Shown one piece after another: positions 25,645 through 33,491 of a DNA stretch of 64,000 bases. The stretch is from Thermobacillus sp. ZCTH02-B1. Its GTDB lineage: Bacteria > Bacillota > Bacilli > Paenibacillales > Paenibacillaceae. The notes under the pieces were generated by a model. It saw only the letters and a program-made list of their open reading frames with translations. It ran no database searches and was not told the DNA's origin. A program made the translations under genes and the position numbers. The first letter of the stretch is position 1. The number at the start of each line of letters is the position of its first letter. The stretch lies in contig NZ_LZRU01000021.1 of the NCBI RefSeq assembly GCF_002159085.1, positions 1-64,000 on the forward strand, in the 5' to 3' direction.

Positions 25645-26559
25645 ATGAGAAGAAGAAGCGTCAACCCGCGAATCGCATTGCTGGCCCTGATGCTCGCATC
25701 GGCGGCCGCCCTGGCCGCGTGCGCGGACGACGGAGGAAAAGCGGCGGACGGCGGACGGCAGGATGAGACGGCGCGGAATGAAGCTCCCGCGCAGGACGAC
25801 AGCCGGCCGGAGGACGGCGGGACGGACGAGGGCGCTCAGCCGGTGACGAAGGAAGGCTACGGCGTCTTTGTCGGCTGGATCGATGCGCATTCCGTCGAGA
25901 TCGAGGTCGGCGGCACGCCGATCGCGTTCCGGATCGGAGAAGGCGCGTCGGCGGCGCTGGAAGGCATCGATTCGAACGATCCCGTCCGATTCAGATATAC
26001 GGAAGAACCGGTGGAAGGCGACGACACGCTGAAACTGCTGACGATCACCGAGATCGCGCGCGCGGAAGGAGCGGAAGCCGGCGCCGGGGATCTCCCGGAG
26101 ACGAAGGAGCTCGAGGTCGAGCTGGAGGGGACGAAGGAGACGCGGACGGCGTCCAAGGCGGTCGGCTCCGGTTACGCGATCTACGTTTTCCCGCAGTTTG
26201 CCTTCGATCCGGAGACGAACCGGATGAGCATGAACGTCGATCCGGAATACTACGTCGAGATCGCAAGGCTGCCGGCCGGATGGAATCCGGATGAAGTCCG
26301 GGCCGAAGGCGAGGCGTGGGTGAAGGAAGGCACGGGGACGGTCGAGGAATGGACGGACGACCGGATCTACGAACCGATGCGGGGCGCGTCCCTGTATCTG
26401 CACGGGCAGAAGACCGGCCTGACCCGGACGTTCGTCGTGAAGACGATCGACGGCGCGGACTACGCGCTGAAGTTCAACCAGCCGCAGCGCGAAGCTTCGG
26501 AAGGGTTTCTGCCGCTGGCCTTCGCGTCGGTGAATTCCATCGTGACCATCGGTGAATGA
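25645..26559 (+). CDS. Secreted lipoprotein, function unknown
   Basis: 304 residues. The signal peptide MRRRSVNPRIALLALM and lipobox ALAAC place the lipidated Cys at residue 26. An acidic Gly/Asp/Glu linker (27-70) leads to a beta-rich domain with GVFVGWIDAHSVEIEVGG and IDSNDPVRFRY, OB-like in character, and a second part containing YVFPQFAFDPETNRMSM and RGASLYLHGQ. Paenibacillus-type genomes have many such lipoproteins; no function is inferred. A GGAGGTG ribosome binding site is well placed. Lies 88 bases after the GH36 gene with the same strand and its own terminator. Confidence 0.72.
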   Translation: MRRRSVNPRIALLALMLASAAALAACADDGGKAADGGRQDETARNEAPAQDDSRPEDGGTDEGAQPVTKEGYGVFVGWIDAHSVEIEVGGTPIAFRIGEGASAALEGIDSNDPVRFRYTEEPVEGDDTLKLLTITEIARAEGAEAGAGDLPETKELEVELEGTKETRTASKAVGSGYAIYVFPQFAFDPETNRMSMNVDPEYYVEIARLPAGWNPDEVRAEGEAWVKEGTGTVEEWTDDRIYEPMRGASLYLHGQKTGLTRTFVVKTIDGADYALKFNQPQREASEGFLPLAFASVNSIVTIGE

Positions 26560-26581
26560 TTCGGCGGATGCGAACCGGAAC

Positions 26582-26614
26582 GCCGTTTCGCCCCGCGGGG
26601 GCGGAGCGGCTTTT
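26582..26614 (+). terminator. Terminator of the lipoprotein gene
   Basis: A 13-bp stem (GCCGTTTCGCCCC with GGGGCGGAGCGGC, two G-U pairs) with a 3-base loop followed by TTTT. Confidence 0.8.
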
Positions 26615-26653
26615 CCTGTTCACGCGTCCGCGGACCTGGAGGAGAAGCATCGC

Positions 26654-27742
26654 ATGAAGACGATCAAAGTCGGCATCATCGGAAGCGGCGGCATCGCGCG
26701 GTTCCATGCGGAGGCGTACAAGCGGCTTCCGTACGTCGAAGTGGCGGCGGTGGCGGATATCGTGCCGGGCCGTGCGAAGCAGTTTGCCGAGGCGCTGGGC
26801 CTTGAACAGGCGGCGGCGTTCGATTCCCACGAGGAGCTGCTCCGGCTTCCGCTCGACGCGGTCAGCATCTGCACGCCGAACGCGGCCCACCACCGGCCTA
26901 CGGTCGATGCGCTGCGCGCGGGCAAGCACGTGCTGCTCGAAAAGCCGATGTCGGTGACGCTGGAGGAAGCGTTGGACATGGTGGCGGCGCGCAGGGCGGC
27001 GGGCACGATCCTCTCGATCGGGTTCCAGCCGCGGTACGATCCGAACATGAAGCTTGTGACGGAGATCGTCCGGTCCGGGCGGCTCGGCGACCTTTATTAC
27101 GTCGAGGTTGCCGGCGGGCGGCGGAGGGGCATGCCGGGCGGCACGTTCATCCGCCGTAAGCTGGCAGGCGCCGGCGTGCTGGCCGATCTCGGCTGCTATT
27201 CGCTCGACCTGGCGCTGAACGCGCTCGGCCATCCGCGACCGGTGACGGTGTCGGCCTACGCGTCGAACCGGTTCGGGCGGAATCCGAAATATCATCCCGA
27301 AGCGGACCGGTTCGAAGTGGAAGACTTCGGCGTCGCGATGATCCGGTTCGAGAACGATCTCGTGATGCAGCTCAAAATCTCGTGGGCGATGCACATGGAC
27401 ACGCTCGGCCCGACGCTGTTCCTCGGCACGGAGGCGGGGCTCAAGGTGACGCCGTACGGCACGGGCCCCTGGTCGGGCGCCTGGGACGGCCGGATCGGCG
27501 GGATCACGCTGTACCACGACGAGTTCGGCCGGCACACGCAGACGGAAATTCCGCTCATCGAGCACGATCTGAACCTGTTCTTCGAGAAGGTGAGGGATTT
27601 CGCCGAAGCGGTGCGGGACGGCGGGCCGGCGCCGATTCCGGGCGAGCAGATCCTGATCCAGCAGGCGATCATCGATGCGATCCTCCGCTCGGCGGAGGCG
27701 AAGCGGGAAGTGGAGATCGACGGGCGGATCTGGAACGTCTGA
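26654..27742 (+). CDS. Gfo/Idh/MocA-family NAD(P)-dependent oxidoreductase
   Basis: 362 residues. The Rossmann motif VGIIGSGGIARFHAEAY opens the protein, and EKPMS (about residue 99) contains the catalytic Lys of the family. The C-terminal alpha/beta domain follows, with GVLADLGCYSLDLALNALG holding the Asp and His-equivalent positions. Members oxidise or reduce sugars and inositols. The position between two alpha-galactosidase-type genes suggests a sugar or sugar-derivative substrate; inositol or galactose-derived metabolites are possible. GGAGGAGAAGC precedes the ATG. Confidence 0.9.
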   Translation: MKTIKVGIIGSGGIARFHAEAYKRLPYVEVAAVADIVPGRAKQFAEALGLEQAAAFDSHEELLRLPLDAVSICTPNAAHHRPTVDALRAGKHVLLEKPMSVTLEEALDMVAARRAAGTILSIGFQPRYDPNMKLVTEIVRSGRLGDLYYVEVAGGRRRGMPGGTFIRRKLAGAGVLADLGCYSLDLALNALGHPRPVTVSAYASNRFGRNPKYHPEADRFEVEDFGVAMIRFENDLVMQLKISWAMHMDTLGPTLFLGTEAGLKVTPYGTGPWSGAWDGRIGGITLYHDEFGRHTQTEIPLIEHDLNLFFEKVRDFAEAVRDGGPAPIPGEQILIQQAIIDAILRSAEAKREVEIDGRIWNV

Positions 27743-27768
27743 ACGGCTGCATTCGGTGCATCGGGCCG

Positions 27769-27876
27769 GGATTGGTAATGGTCGGGCCCGTCCACGGCTC
27801 CGCACCCGGCATCGCCGGCAAGGGCATCGCCAATCCGACCGGACGGATTTGGACAGCGGGGGAGAAGCCGGACTTC
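27769..27876 (+). pseudogene. Relic of a tartrate/D-malate dehydrogenase (TtuC/DmlA-type) gene
   Basis: One frame here reads PVHGSAPGIAGKGIANP followed by TGRIWTAG. This is nearly the invariant C-terminal motif of the isopropylmalate/tartrate/D-malate dehydrogenase family (PVHGSAPDIAGKGIANP-x-G-x-IW). Only about 36 residues are recognisable, with no upstream catalytic domain: the preceding bases belong to the oxidoreductase gene and its stop. The fragment therefore looks like the surviving tail of a gene whose body was deleted. Such genes often neighbour sugar-acid pathways. Confidence 0.65.
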
Positions 27877-28234
27877 ATCGTCCATGAAGACATGGGCATC
27901 CTCGCGGGCAAAGTCGGCGCCGCCGGGATGCGCGGGTCAGGCCGGGCGTCCGTGACGGAGCCGGGCCGTCGCCGCAGTTTGTCGAAAACGGCGGGCTCCG
28001 GTGTCGGAAGGGACGCGGAAGCGCCTTCGTTCGCAATTTTTTTACCCTGAAGAACCGGAAAACGGATGCGAACCGTCGATTCGTGCGCTCGCCCGGGAAA
28101 TAATCCGCGGGAAATACGGGCGGATTCGAGACGCCGGCACGGGCGGAGGGAGCGAAATCCGGGCGGAACGCCGGCCGTCCCGGCCCGCATCGCGCCGGAC
28201 GATGGACAAACCGCGGCCGGATGCGTTAACCTTG
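27877..28234. other. Non-coding gap, probably decayed gene sequence
   Basis: About 360 bases downstream of the dehydrogenase relic. The relic frame stays open to about 28050 but soon loses family similarity. A short T-run (28037-28044) occurs after GC-rich sequence, and the rest is GC-rich without ribosome binding sites or RNA features. Confidence 0.4.
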
Positions 28235-28262
28235 TACTGGCAATACGATACTGGCAATACGA
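28235..28262 (+). repeat. Perfect 14-bp tandem repeat upstream of the HisA gene
   Basis: TACTGGCAATACGA occurs twice back to back (28235-28248, 28249-28262) in the only AT-richer patch of this gap, 52 bases before the HisA start. Each copy contains a TACGAT-like -10 element; it may be a duplicated promoter element or a paired regulator site. Confidence 0.8.
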
Positions 28263-28314
28263 TCACGCCGGTGCGCGCTTGACGCGGCCGGCGACGGAAA
28301 GGCTGACGCAACCC

Positions 28315-29079
28315 ATGAAATTCAGGCCCTGCATCGACCTGCATCAGGGGAAGGTCAAGCAGATCGTCGGCGAGACGCTCACGGACAGCGGCCGCGGCCT
28401 CGTCGAGCACTTCGTCTCCGACCGCAGCCCGGCCTGGTACGCGGAGCTGTTCCGCAGGGACGGCCTGACCGGCGGACACGTCATCATGCTCGGCCCCGGC
28501 AACGAGCAAGCCGCGGCGGAGGCGCTGGCCGCCTGGCCGGGCGGATTCCAGATCGGCGGCGGCATCACGGCGGACAACGCGGCCGAATGGCTCGAGCGCG
28601 GCGCATCGCACGTCATCGTCACGTCGTACCTGTTTCGGAACGGCCGGCTGCAGGAGGACAACCTCGAGCGGATCGTGCGCGCGGTCGGCCGGGAGCGGCT
28701 CGTGATCGACCTGAGCTGCAAGCGCAGGGACGGCCGCTGGTACGTCGTCACCGACCGCTGGACCGTGTTCAGCGACTTCGAGGTGAACGAAGCGAACATC
28801 CGCGCGCTCGAACGGCATTGCGCGGAATTTCTCGTGCACGCCGTCGACGTGGAGGGGAAGCGGGCGGGCATCCTCGCCGACCTCGCGGAGCGGCTCGCCG
28901 AATGGACGACGATTCCGACGACGTACGCGGGCGGGGCGCGCTCGCTCGAGGACCTGCGGCTGTTCCGGCGGGTGACGCAAGGCCGGCTCGACATCACGGT
29001 CGGCAGCGCGCTCGATCTGTTCGGCGGCGATTTGAAATACCGCGACGTCGTCGCGTTCTGCCGCGGCGAGATCGAATAG
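28315..29079 (+). CDS. hisA: Phosphoribosylformimino-AICAR isomerase, eukaryotic-type HisA
   Basis: 254 residues with the beginning KFRPCIDLHQGKVKQIVG and the blocks LTGGHVIMLGPGN, GGFQIGGGITADNA and GASHVIVTSYLF. These are hallmarks of the fungal/plant HIS6-type HisA (TIGR02129), not the standard bacterial HisA (which opens IIPAIDL). It catalyses the fourth step of histidine biosynthesis on a TIM barrel; Asp in CIDLHQ and Asp in VIDLSCKRR are the expected catalytic pair. No other his gene is nearby. The ribosome binding site GGAAAGG is 12 bases from the ATG, a little far, so initiation may be modest. Confidence 0.88.
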   Translation: MKFRPCIDLHQGKVKQIVGETLTDSGRGLVEHFVSDRSPAWYAELFRRDGLTGGHVIMLGPGNEQAAAEALAAWPGGFQIGGGITADNAAEWLERGASHVIVTSYLFRNGRLQEDNLERIVRAVGRERLVIDLSCKRRDGRWYVVTDRWTVFSDFEVNEANIRALERHCAEFLVHAVDVEGKRAGILADLAERLAEWTTIPTTYAGGARSLEDLRLFRRVTQGRLDITVGSALDLFGGDLKYRDVVAFCRGEIE

Positions 29080-29226
29080 CCGGGGTGCTGCCGTTACTTG
29101 GGCAACCGCAGCTCGACCGGGCCGCGGTCAACCGCCGCGGGGCCGGCCGGGAAGCGCCGCCCGGGGCGACCACCGCATCCGGGGCGGGTAAGACCGATAC
29201 CATGGGACAAGACGGGTGATCGCATC

Positions 29227-29895
29227 ATGAAGCTGAAGCAGGGGCAGAAACTGCTCTTCATCGGCGACTCGATCACGGACTGCGACCGCGCGAAGCCGGA
29301 CGGCGAGGGGCTGTTCGACGCGACCGGCCGCGGCTACGTGACGATCGTCAACGCGCTGCTCACGTCCGTCTATCCGGAGCTCGGCATCCGCATCGTCAAC
29401 AAGGGGATCAGCGGCAACACGGTGCGCGACCTCAAGGCGCGTTGGGAGACGGACGTCATCGAGGAGAAGCCCGACTGGGTCGCGATCATGATCGGCATCA
29501 ACGACGTGTGGCGCCAGTTCGACCTGCCGTTCATGCCGGAACGGCACGTCCGCCTCGATGAATACGAGGCGACGCTGCGCGAACTGGTGCGGCGGACGAA
29601 GCCGCTCGTCGAGGGCATCGTGCTGATGACGCCGTTCTATATCGAGCCGAACGGGGCGGACGCGATGCGCGCGATGATGGACCGCTACGGCGCCGCCGTA
29701 AAGCGGATCGCCGCGGAAGAGGGGACGCTCTTCGTCGACACGCAGGCGGCGTTCAACCGGGTGCTGGAGACGCTGTATCCCGCCGCGCTGGCCTGGGACC
29801 GCGTCCATCCGACGCAGGCCGGCCACATGATCCTCGCGCGGGCGTTCCTGAACGCCGTCGGCTTCGACTGGTCGAGGATGGAACGGCTGCCCTGA
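29227..29895 (+). CDS. SGNH/GDSL hydrolase (acetyl-xylan or rhamnogalacturonan esterase type)
   Basis: 222 residues. GDSL block I FIGDSITDCDR (nucleophile Ser about residue 14), block II Gly in NKGISGNTVRDLK, block III IMIGINDVWRQ and block V DRVHPTQAGH with the catalytic Asp/His. No signal peptide, so cytosolic. This subfamily commonly removes acetyl groups from imported oligosaccharides, consistent with the surrounding glycoside hydrolases. The ribosome binding site is weak (GGGTGATC). Confidence 0.85.
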   Translation: MKLKQGQKLLFIGDSITDCDRAKPDGEGLFDATGRGYVTIVNALLTSVYPELGIRIVNKGISGNTVRDLKARWETDVIEEKPDWVAIMIGINDVWRQFDLPFMPERHVRLDEYEATLRELVRRTKPLVEGIVLMTPFYIEPNGADAMRAMMDRYGAAVKRIAAEEGTLFVDTQAAFNRVLETLYPAALAWDRVHPTQAGHMILARAFLNAVGFDWSRMERLP

Positions 29896-29956
29896 AGCGG
29901 CGGACGACGCTGCGATCCGAAAGCGCGCATCGGCGGTACGGGAGCGTGCATCCGTC

Positions 29957-30883
29957 ATGGGTCTGTTTCCGGAGCGGCTGACGGCCGGACGATGCCAGCC
30001 GGTCGCCACCGCTTATTATTTCAAGGAATGGCGCGCCTACGAGATGGCCGACCACACGCATCCTTCGCTGGAGATCATGTACGTGATCAGCGGGCGGTGC
30101 CGGGTCGAGATCGGTCCTGGTACCGGGCCTCGGCACGCGTACGAGCTCAAGAAGGGCGAGTTCATCTTCCTCGATGCCGCCGTTCCGCACCGGCTGGTCG
30201 TGCCGGAGACATGCCGGATGCTGAACGTGGAATTCCGTTTTGCCGAGGGCGGGGGAGGTTCGCCTTCGATCGGCGAGCTGGCGGCGGAAGACCCGGCGCT
30301 GGCCGCGCTGTTCGCCTGTCCGCGCGACCATCTCGTGCTGCGTGAACCGCATGACGTCTATCACGCGCTCAAGGCGCTCGTGCTCGAGCTGGACAACCCG
30401 GAACGCCGCGAGCCGATGATCCGGATCCTGTTCGCGGAGCTCCTGCTTCGCATCGCGGCTCTGTACCGGGAGTCGGCGGATGCGGTCGCATCCGGCGCGG
30501 AACGCTACGTGCGGCAGGCCGCCGCGTTCATGCGCGAGCATTACGACCGTCCGCTGCGCGTCGCGGACATTGCGGCGAGCGTGAACCTTCATCCGGTCTA
30601 TCTGCAGCGGATTTTCAAGCGGTCGACCGGACGTTCCGTCATGGCGTATCTGACGGCGTTCCGGATCGAGAAGGCGAAGATGCTGCTGCGCCAGACCGAC
30701 ATCCCGGCGGGCGACATCGCGGACTATGTCGGCATCGGCAGCCGGCAATACTTCCATGATCTGTTCAAAAAGCATACCGGCCTGACGCCCGCGGCTTACC
30801 GCCGATCGTTCGGAACGCACCGCCTTTCGCCCGAACAGGTTGCGATTCCGGACAATCGGGAGGCGAACTGGTTGCAATCGTGA
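29957..30883 (+). CDS. AraC-family regulator with cupin sensor domain
   Basis: 308 residues. The N-terminal cupin (DHTHPSLEIMYVISGRC, KKGEFIFLDAAVPHRL) is the effector-binding domain, and the C-terminal pair of helix-turn-helix motifs (about residues 195-300) contains RVADIAASVNLHPVYLQRIF and DYVGIGSRQYFHDLFKK. It probably senses a sugar and activates the GH4 gene that begins 57 bases downstream. A cre-like site overlaps its stop codon. Confidence 0.9.
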   Translation: MGLFPERLTAGRCQPVATAYYFKEWRAYEMADHTHPSLEIMYVISGRCRVEIGPGTGPRHAYELKKGEFIFLDAAVPHRLVVPETCRMLNVEFRFAEGGGGSPSIGELAAEDPALAALFACPRDHLVLREPHDVYHALKALVLELDNPERREPMIRILFAELLLRIAALYRESADAVASGAERYVRQAAAFMREHYDRPLRVADIAASVNLHPVYLQRIFKRSTGRSVMAYLTAFRIEKAKMLLRQTDIPAGDIADYVGIGSRQYFHDLFKKHTGLTPAAYRRSFGTHRLSPEQVAIPDNREANWLQS

Positions 30884-30894
30884 TAACGCTTTCG
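30881..30894. promoter_or_regulatory. Candidate cre (CcpA) site before the GH4 gene
   Basis: TGATAACGCTTTCG matches 13 of 14 cre positions (TGWNANCGNTNWCA) and overlaps the AraC stop codon. A TACAAT -10-like hexamer lies at 30908-30913, so CcpA bound here would sit over the promoter. Confidence 0.5.
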
Positions 30895-30940
30895 CTCCTT
30901 CCGCTGGTACAATGGGTGTCACGGAAGGAGGCGGGAGGAC

Positions 30941-32452
30941 ATGTCATTCAAAGTAACCTTCATCGGCGCGGGCAGCATCGGCTTCACGCGCAACCTGCTG
31001 CGCGACCTGCTGTCGGTGCCCGAATTCCGGGACATCCGCGTTGCGTTTACGGACATCAGCGAGCGCAATCTGGAGATGGTGCGGCAGCTCTGTCAGCGGG
31101 ACATCGACGCGAACGGACTGCCGATCCGGATCGAGGCGACGACCGACCGGCGGGAGGCGCTGAAGGACGCGAAATATGTATTCTGCACGATCCGCGTCGG
31201 CGGGCTGGAAGCGTTCCGGACGGACATCGAGATTCCGCTCCGCTACGGCGTCGACCAGTGCGTCGGCGATACGCTGTGCGCGGGCGGCATCATGTACGGC
31301 CAGCGGGGCATTCCCGTCATGCTGGATATCTGCCGGGACATCCGCGAGGTGGCGGCGAAGGACGCGCTGCTGCTCAACTACGCGAACCCGATGGCGATGC
31401 TGACGTGGGCGTGCAACAAGTACGGCGGCGTCCGCACGATCGGCCTCTGCCACGGCGTGCAGCACGGGCACCGGCAGATCGCGGACGTCTTCGGATTGAA
31501 AAAAGAAGAGGTCGACATCGTCTGCGCCGGCATCAACCACCAGACCTGGTACATCCAAATCCGGCACAAGGGGCGGGATCTGACGGGCGAGCTTCTGGAG
31601 GCGTTCGAGCGCCATCCGGTCTACAGCCGGACGGAGAAGGTGCGGATCGACATGCTGCGCCGCTTCGGCTATTACAGCACGGAATCGAACGGCCACCTGA
31701 GCGAGTACGTGCCCTGGTACCGGAAGCGGCCCGAGGAGATTCCCGAGTGGATCGATCTCGGAAGCTGGATCAACGGCGAGACGGGCGGATATCTGCGCGT
31801 CTGCATCGAAGGACGGAACTGGTTCGAGACGGATTTTCCGAACTGGATGAAGGAGCCGCCGCTTGCATTCAAACCGGAGCACCGCAGCGAAGAGCACGGC
31901 TCGTACATCATCGAGAGCCTGGAGACGGGACGCCTGTACCGCGGGCATTTCAACGTCGTGAACAACGGCGTGATCTCCAACCTGCCGCATGACGCGGTCG
32001 TGGAAGTGCCGGGATACGTGGACGGCAACGGCATCAACATCCCGCACGTCGGCGATCTGCCGCTCGGACCGGCCGCCGTCTGCAACGCCAGCATCAGCGT
32101 GCAGCGGCTTGCCGTCGAAGCGGCGGTGCGCGGCGACGATCTGCTGCTGCGCCAGGCGTTCCTGATGGACCCGCTGGTCGGCGCGGTGTGCAATCCGAAG
32201 GAGATCTGGCAGATGGTCGACGAGATGCTCGTCGCGCAGGAAGCGTGGCTGCCGCAGTACCGGGAGGCGGTCGCGGCGGCGAAGGCGAGGCTTGAGACCG
32301 GCCGGACGGCGGGCACGCTCATCCCGCACCGCGACTATCAGGGCGCGGCGAGGCTCAAGGTCCGCACCGTCGAGGAGATGGCCCGGGACCGCGAGGCGGC
32401 GAAGCGGAACGCGGCCGCGGCGGACAAGGGACAGGACCGCGACCGGGCCTGA
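30941..32452 (+). CDS. GH4 alpha-galactosidase/alpha-glucosidase (MelA-like)
   Basis: 503 residues. GH4 enzymes use NAD+ and Mn2+ for redox-assisted glycoside hydrolysis. VTFIGAGSIGFTRNLL is the NAD-binding P-loop, NYANPMAMLTWA the conserved Asn-Pro-Met block, and the metal ligands are the Cys in GLCHGVQ (about residue 170) and the His in GINHQTW (about 199). The block VDQCVGDTLCAGGI matches alpha-galactosidase-type members better than 6-phospho-glucosidases. An acidic/Ala-rich tail follows residue 480. GGAGGCGGGAGG precedes the ATG. Cytosolic. Confidence 0.92.
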   Translation: MSFKVTFIGAGSIGFTRNLLRDLLSVPEFRDIRVAFTDISERNLEMVRQLCQRDIDANGLPIRIEATTDRREALKDAKYVFCTIRVGGLEAFRTDIEIPLRYGVDQCVGDTLCAGGIMYGQRGIPVMLDICRDIREVAAKDALLLNYANPMAMLTWACNKYGGVRTIGLCHGVQHGHRQIADVFGLKKEEVDIVCAGINHQTWYIQIRHKGRDLTGELLEAFERHPVYSRTEKVRIDMLRRFGYYSTESNGHLSEYVPWYRKRPEEIPEWIDLGSWINGETGGYLRVCIEGRNWFETDFPNWMKEPPLAFKPEHRSEEHGSYIIESLETGRLYRGHFNVVNNGVISNLPHDAVVEVPGYVDGNGINIPHVGDLPLGPAAVCNASISVQRLAVEAAVRGDDLLLRQAFLMDPLVGAVCNPKEIWQMVDEMLVAQEAWLPQYREAVAAAKARLETGRTAGTLIPHRDYQGAARLKVRTVEEMARDREAAKRNAAAADKGQDRDRA

Positions 32453-32477
32453 TGCGGGAACCGGCGGGCCGCAAGGT

Positions 32478-33362
32478 TCAGCCGCCGGCCGCACCGCGCC
32501 GCCGGTATTCCGTCGGCGTGCAGCCGAACCGTTGCCGGAACACCGTGTTGAAGTAGCTCAGATTGCGGAACCCGACCTCCAGGGCGATGTCCGTGATCTT
32601 CCGGTCCGTGGAGCGAAGCAGGATCGCGGCCTGCCGGACGCGGTACAGGTTGATGTACTCGACCGGCGTCGCCGCCGTGATCCGTTTGAACAGGCGGCAG
32701 AAATACGCCTCGCTCATCGATACGGCCGAGGCGAGGTCGCCGAGCCGGATCGGCTCGGCATATCGGCGCTCGATGTATTCGAGCGCCGCTTTGATGCGCT
32801 CCGTCCGCTGCGCGGCGGCCGTCCGCCGGGGCTGATCCGCGCGGGCGGCGAGCCGGAGCAGCAGCGAGACGCACGTCTGGAGCATGCCGCGGACGGCGAG
32901 CTCGTAGCCGAACGGCCGCGTCCGGTCGAGTTCGAACAGCTGCCCGAGCAGATCGAGCAGGGCGGCGCTGTCCCCGTTCCTCCGGTCGAGGAGGACGGGG
33001 ACTTCGTATTTGCCCTCGAGAAGCGGTCTGACGAACCGCTCGCGAATCTCGTCGGGGGAGCTGCCCGACAGCAGGTCCGCATGGAAGACGACGGCGGAGA
33101 ACGAGACGCCTTCGCCGCCGAGCACCGAGCCGGAATGCAGCTCGCCGCTCGGGACGAAGACCGCTTCGCCGGCCGATACTTCGCAATTTTCCGTGCCCAC
33201 GCGCAGGGAGGCCCGTCCCGCCGTCACCATGAAAAATTCCATCTCCTCGTGCCAGTGGAGATCCAGAAGCGGCTGATCCGGCGGGCAATGGTAATGGTAC
33301 ATGCTGACCGGAAACGCGGGACTGCCGTGCCGGCGGGCTTCCTTCAACAGCGCCTTGTCCAT
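32478..33362 (-). CDS. AraC-family regulator divergent from the GH31 gene
   Basis: 294 residues. An N-terminal cupin with LDLHWHEEMEFFMVTAG and FVPSGELHSG is followed by an AraC DNA-binding domain (LGDLASAVSMSEAYFCRLF and GFRNLSYFNTVFRQRFG, about residues 195-290). GAGGAGG lies 11 bases before the ATG. The gene shares a 129-base divergent intergenic region with the alpha-xylosidase gene, which it most likely controls. Convergent with the GH4 gene, 25 bases between stops. Confidence 0.9.
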   Translation of the reverse strand: MDKALLKEARRHGSPAFPVSMYHYHCPPDQPLLDLHWHEEMEFFMVTAGRASLRVGTENCEVSAGEAVFVPSGELHSGSVLGGEGVSFSAVVFHADLLSGSSPDEIRERFVRPLLEGKYEVPVLLDRRNGDSAALLDLLGQLFELDRTRPFGYELAVRGMLQTCVSLLLRLAARADQPRRTAAAQRTERIKAALEYIERRYAEPIRLGDLASAVSMSEAYFCRLFKRITAATPVEYINLYRVRQAAILLRSTDRKITDIALEVGFRNLSYFNTVFRQRFGCTPTEYRRRGAAGG

Positions 33363-33400
33363 CGGGCAACCGTCCTCCTCGCGGACTTTCGCGGGAAATG

Positions 33401-33414
33401 ATCAAAATTTTGAT
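33401..33414. promoter_or_regulatory. 14-bp perfect palindrome in the AraC/GH31 intergenic region
   Basis: ATCAAAATTTTGAT is fully symmetrical and AT-rich against a GC-rich background. Its position about 90 bases upstream of GH31 and 40 bases upstream of the AraC gene suits a site for autoregulation or activation. Confidence 0.5.
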
Positions 33415-33491
33415 AAAAACGGACAAGAATCAGGGATGAATGCGTTATCGTGCGACAATATCATTATAGGCAGGACGGGAGGGATCGCAAA

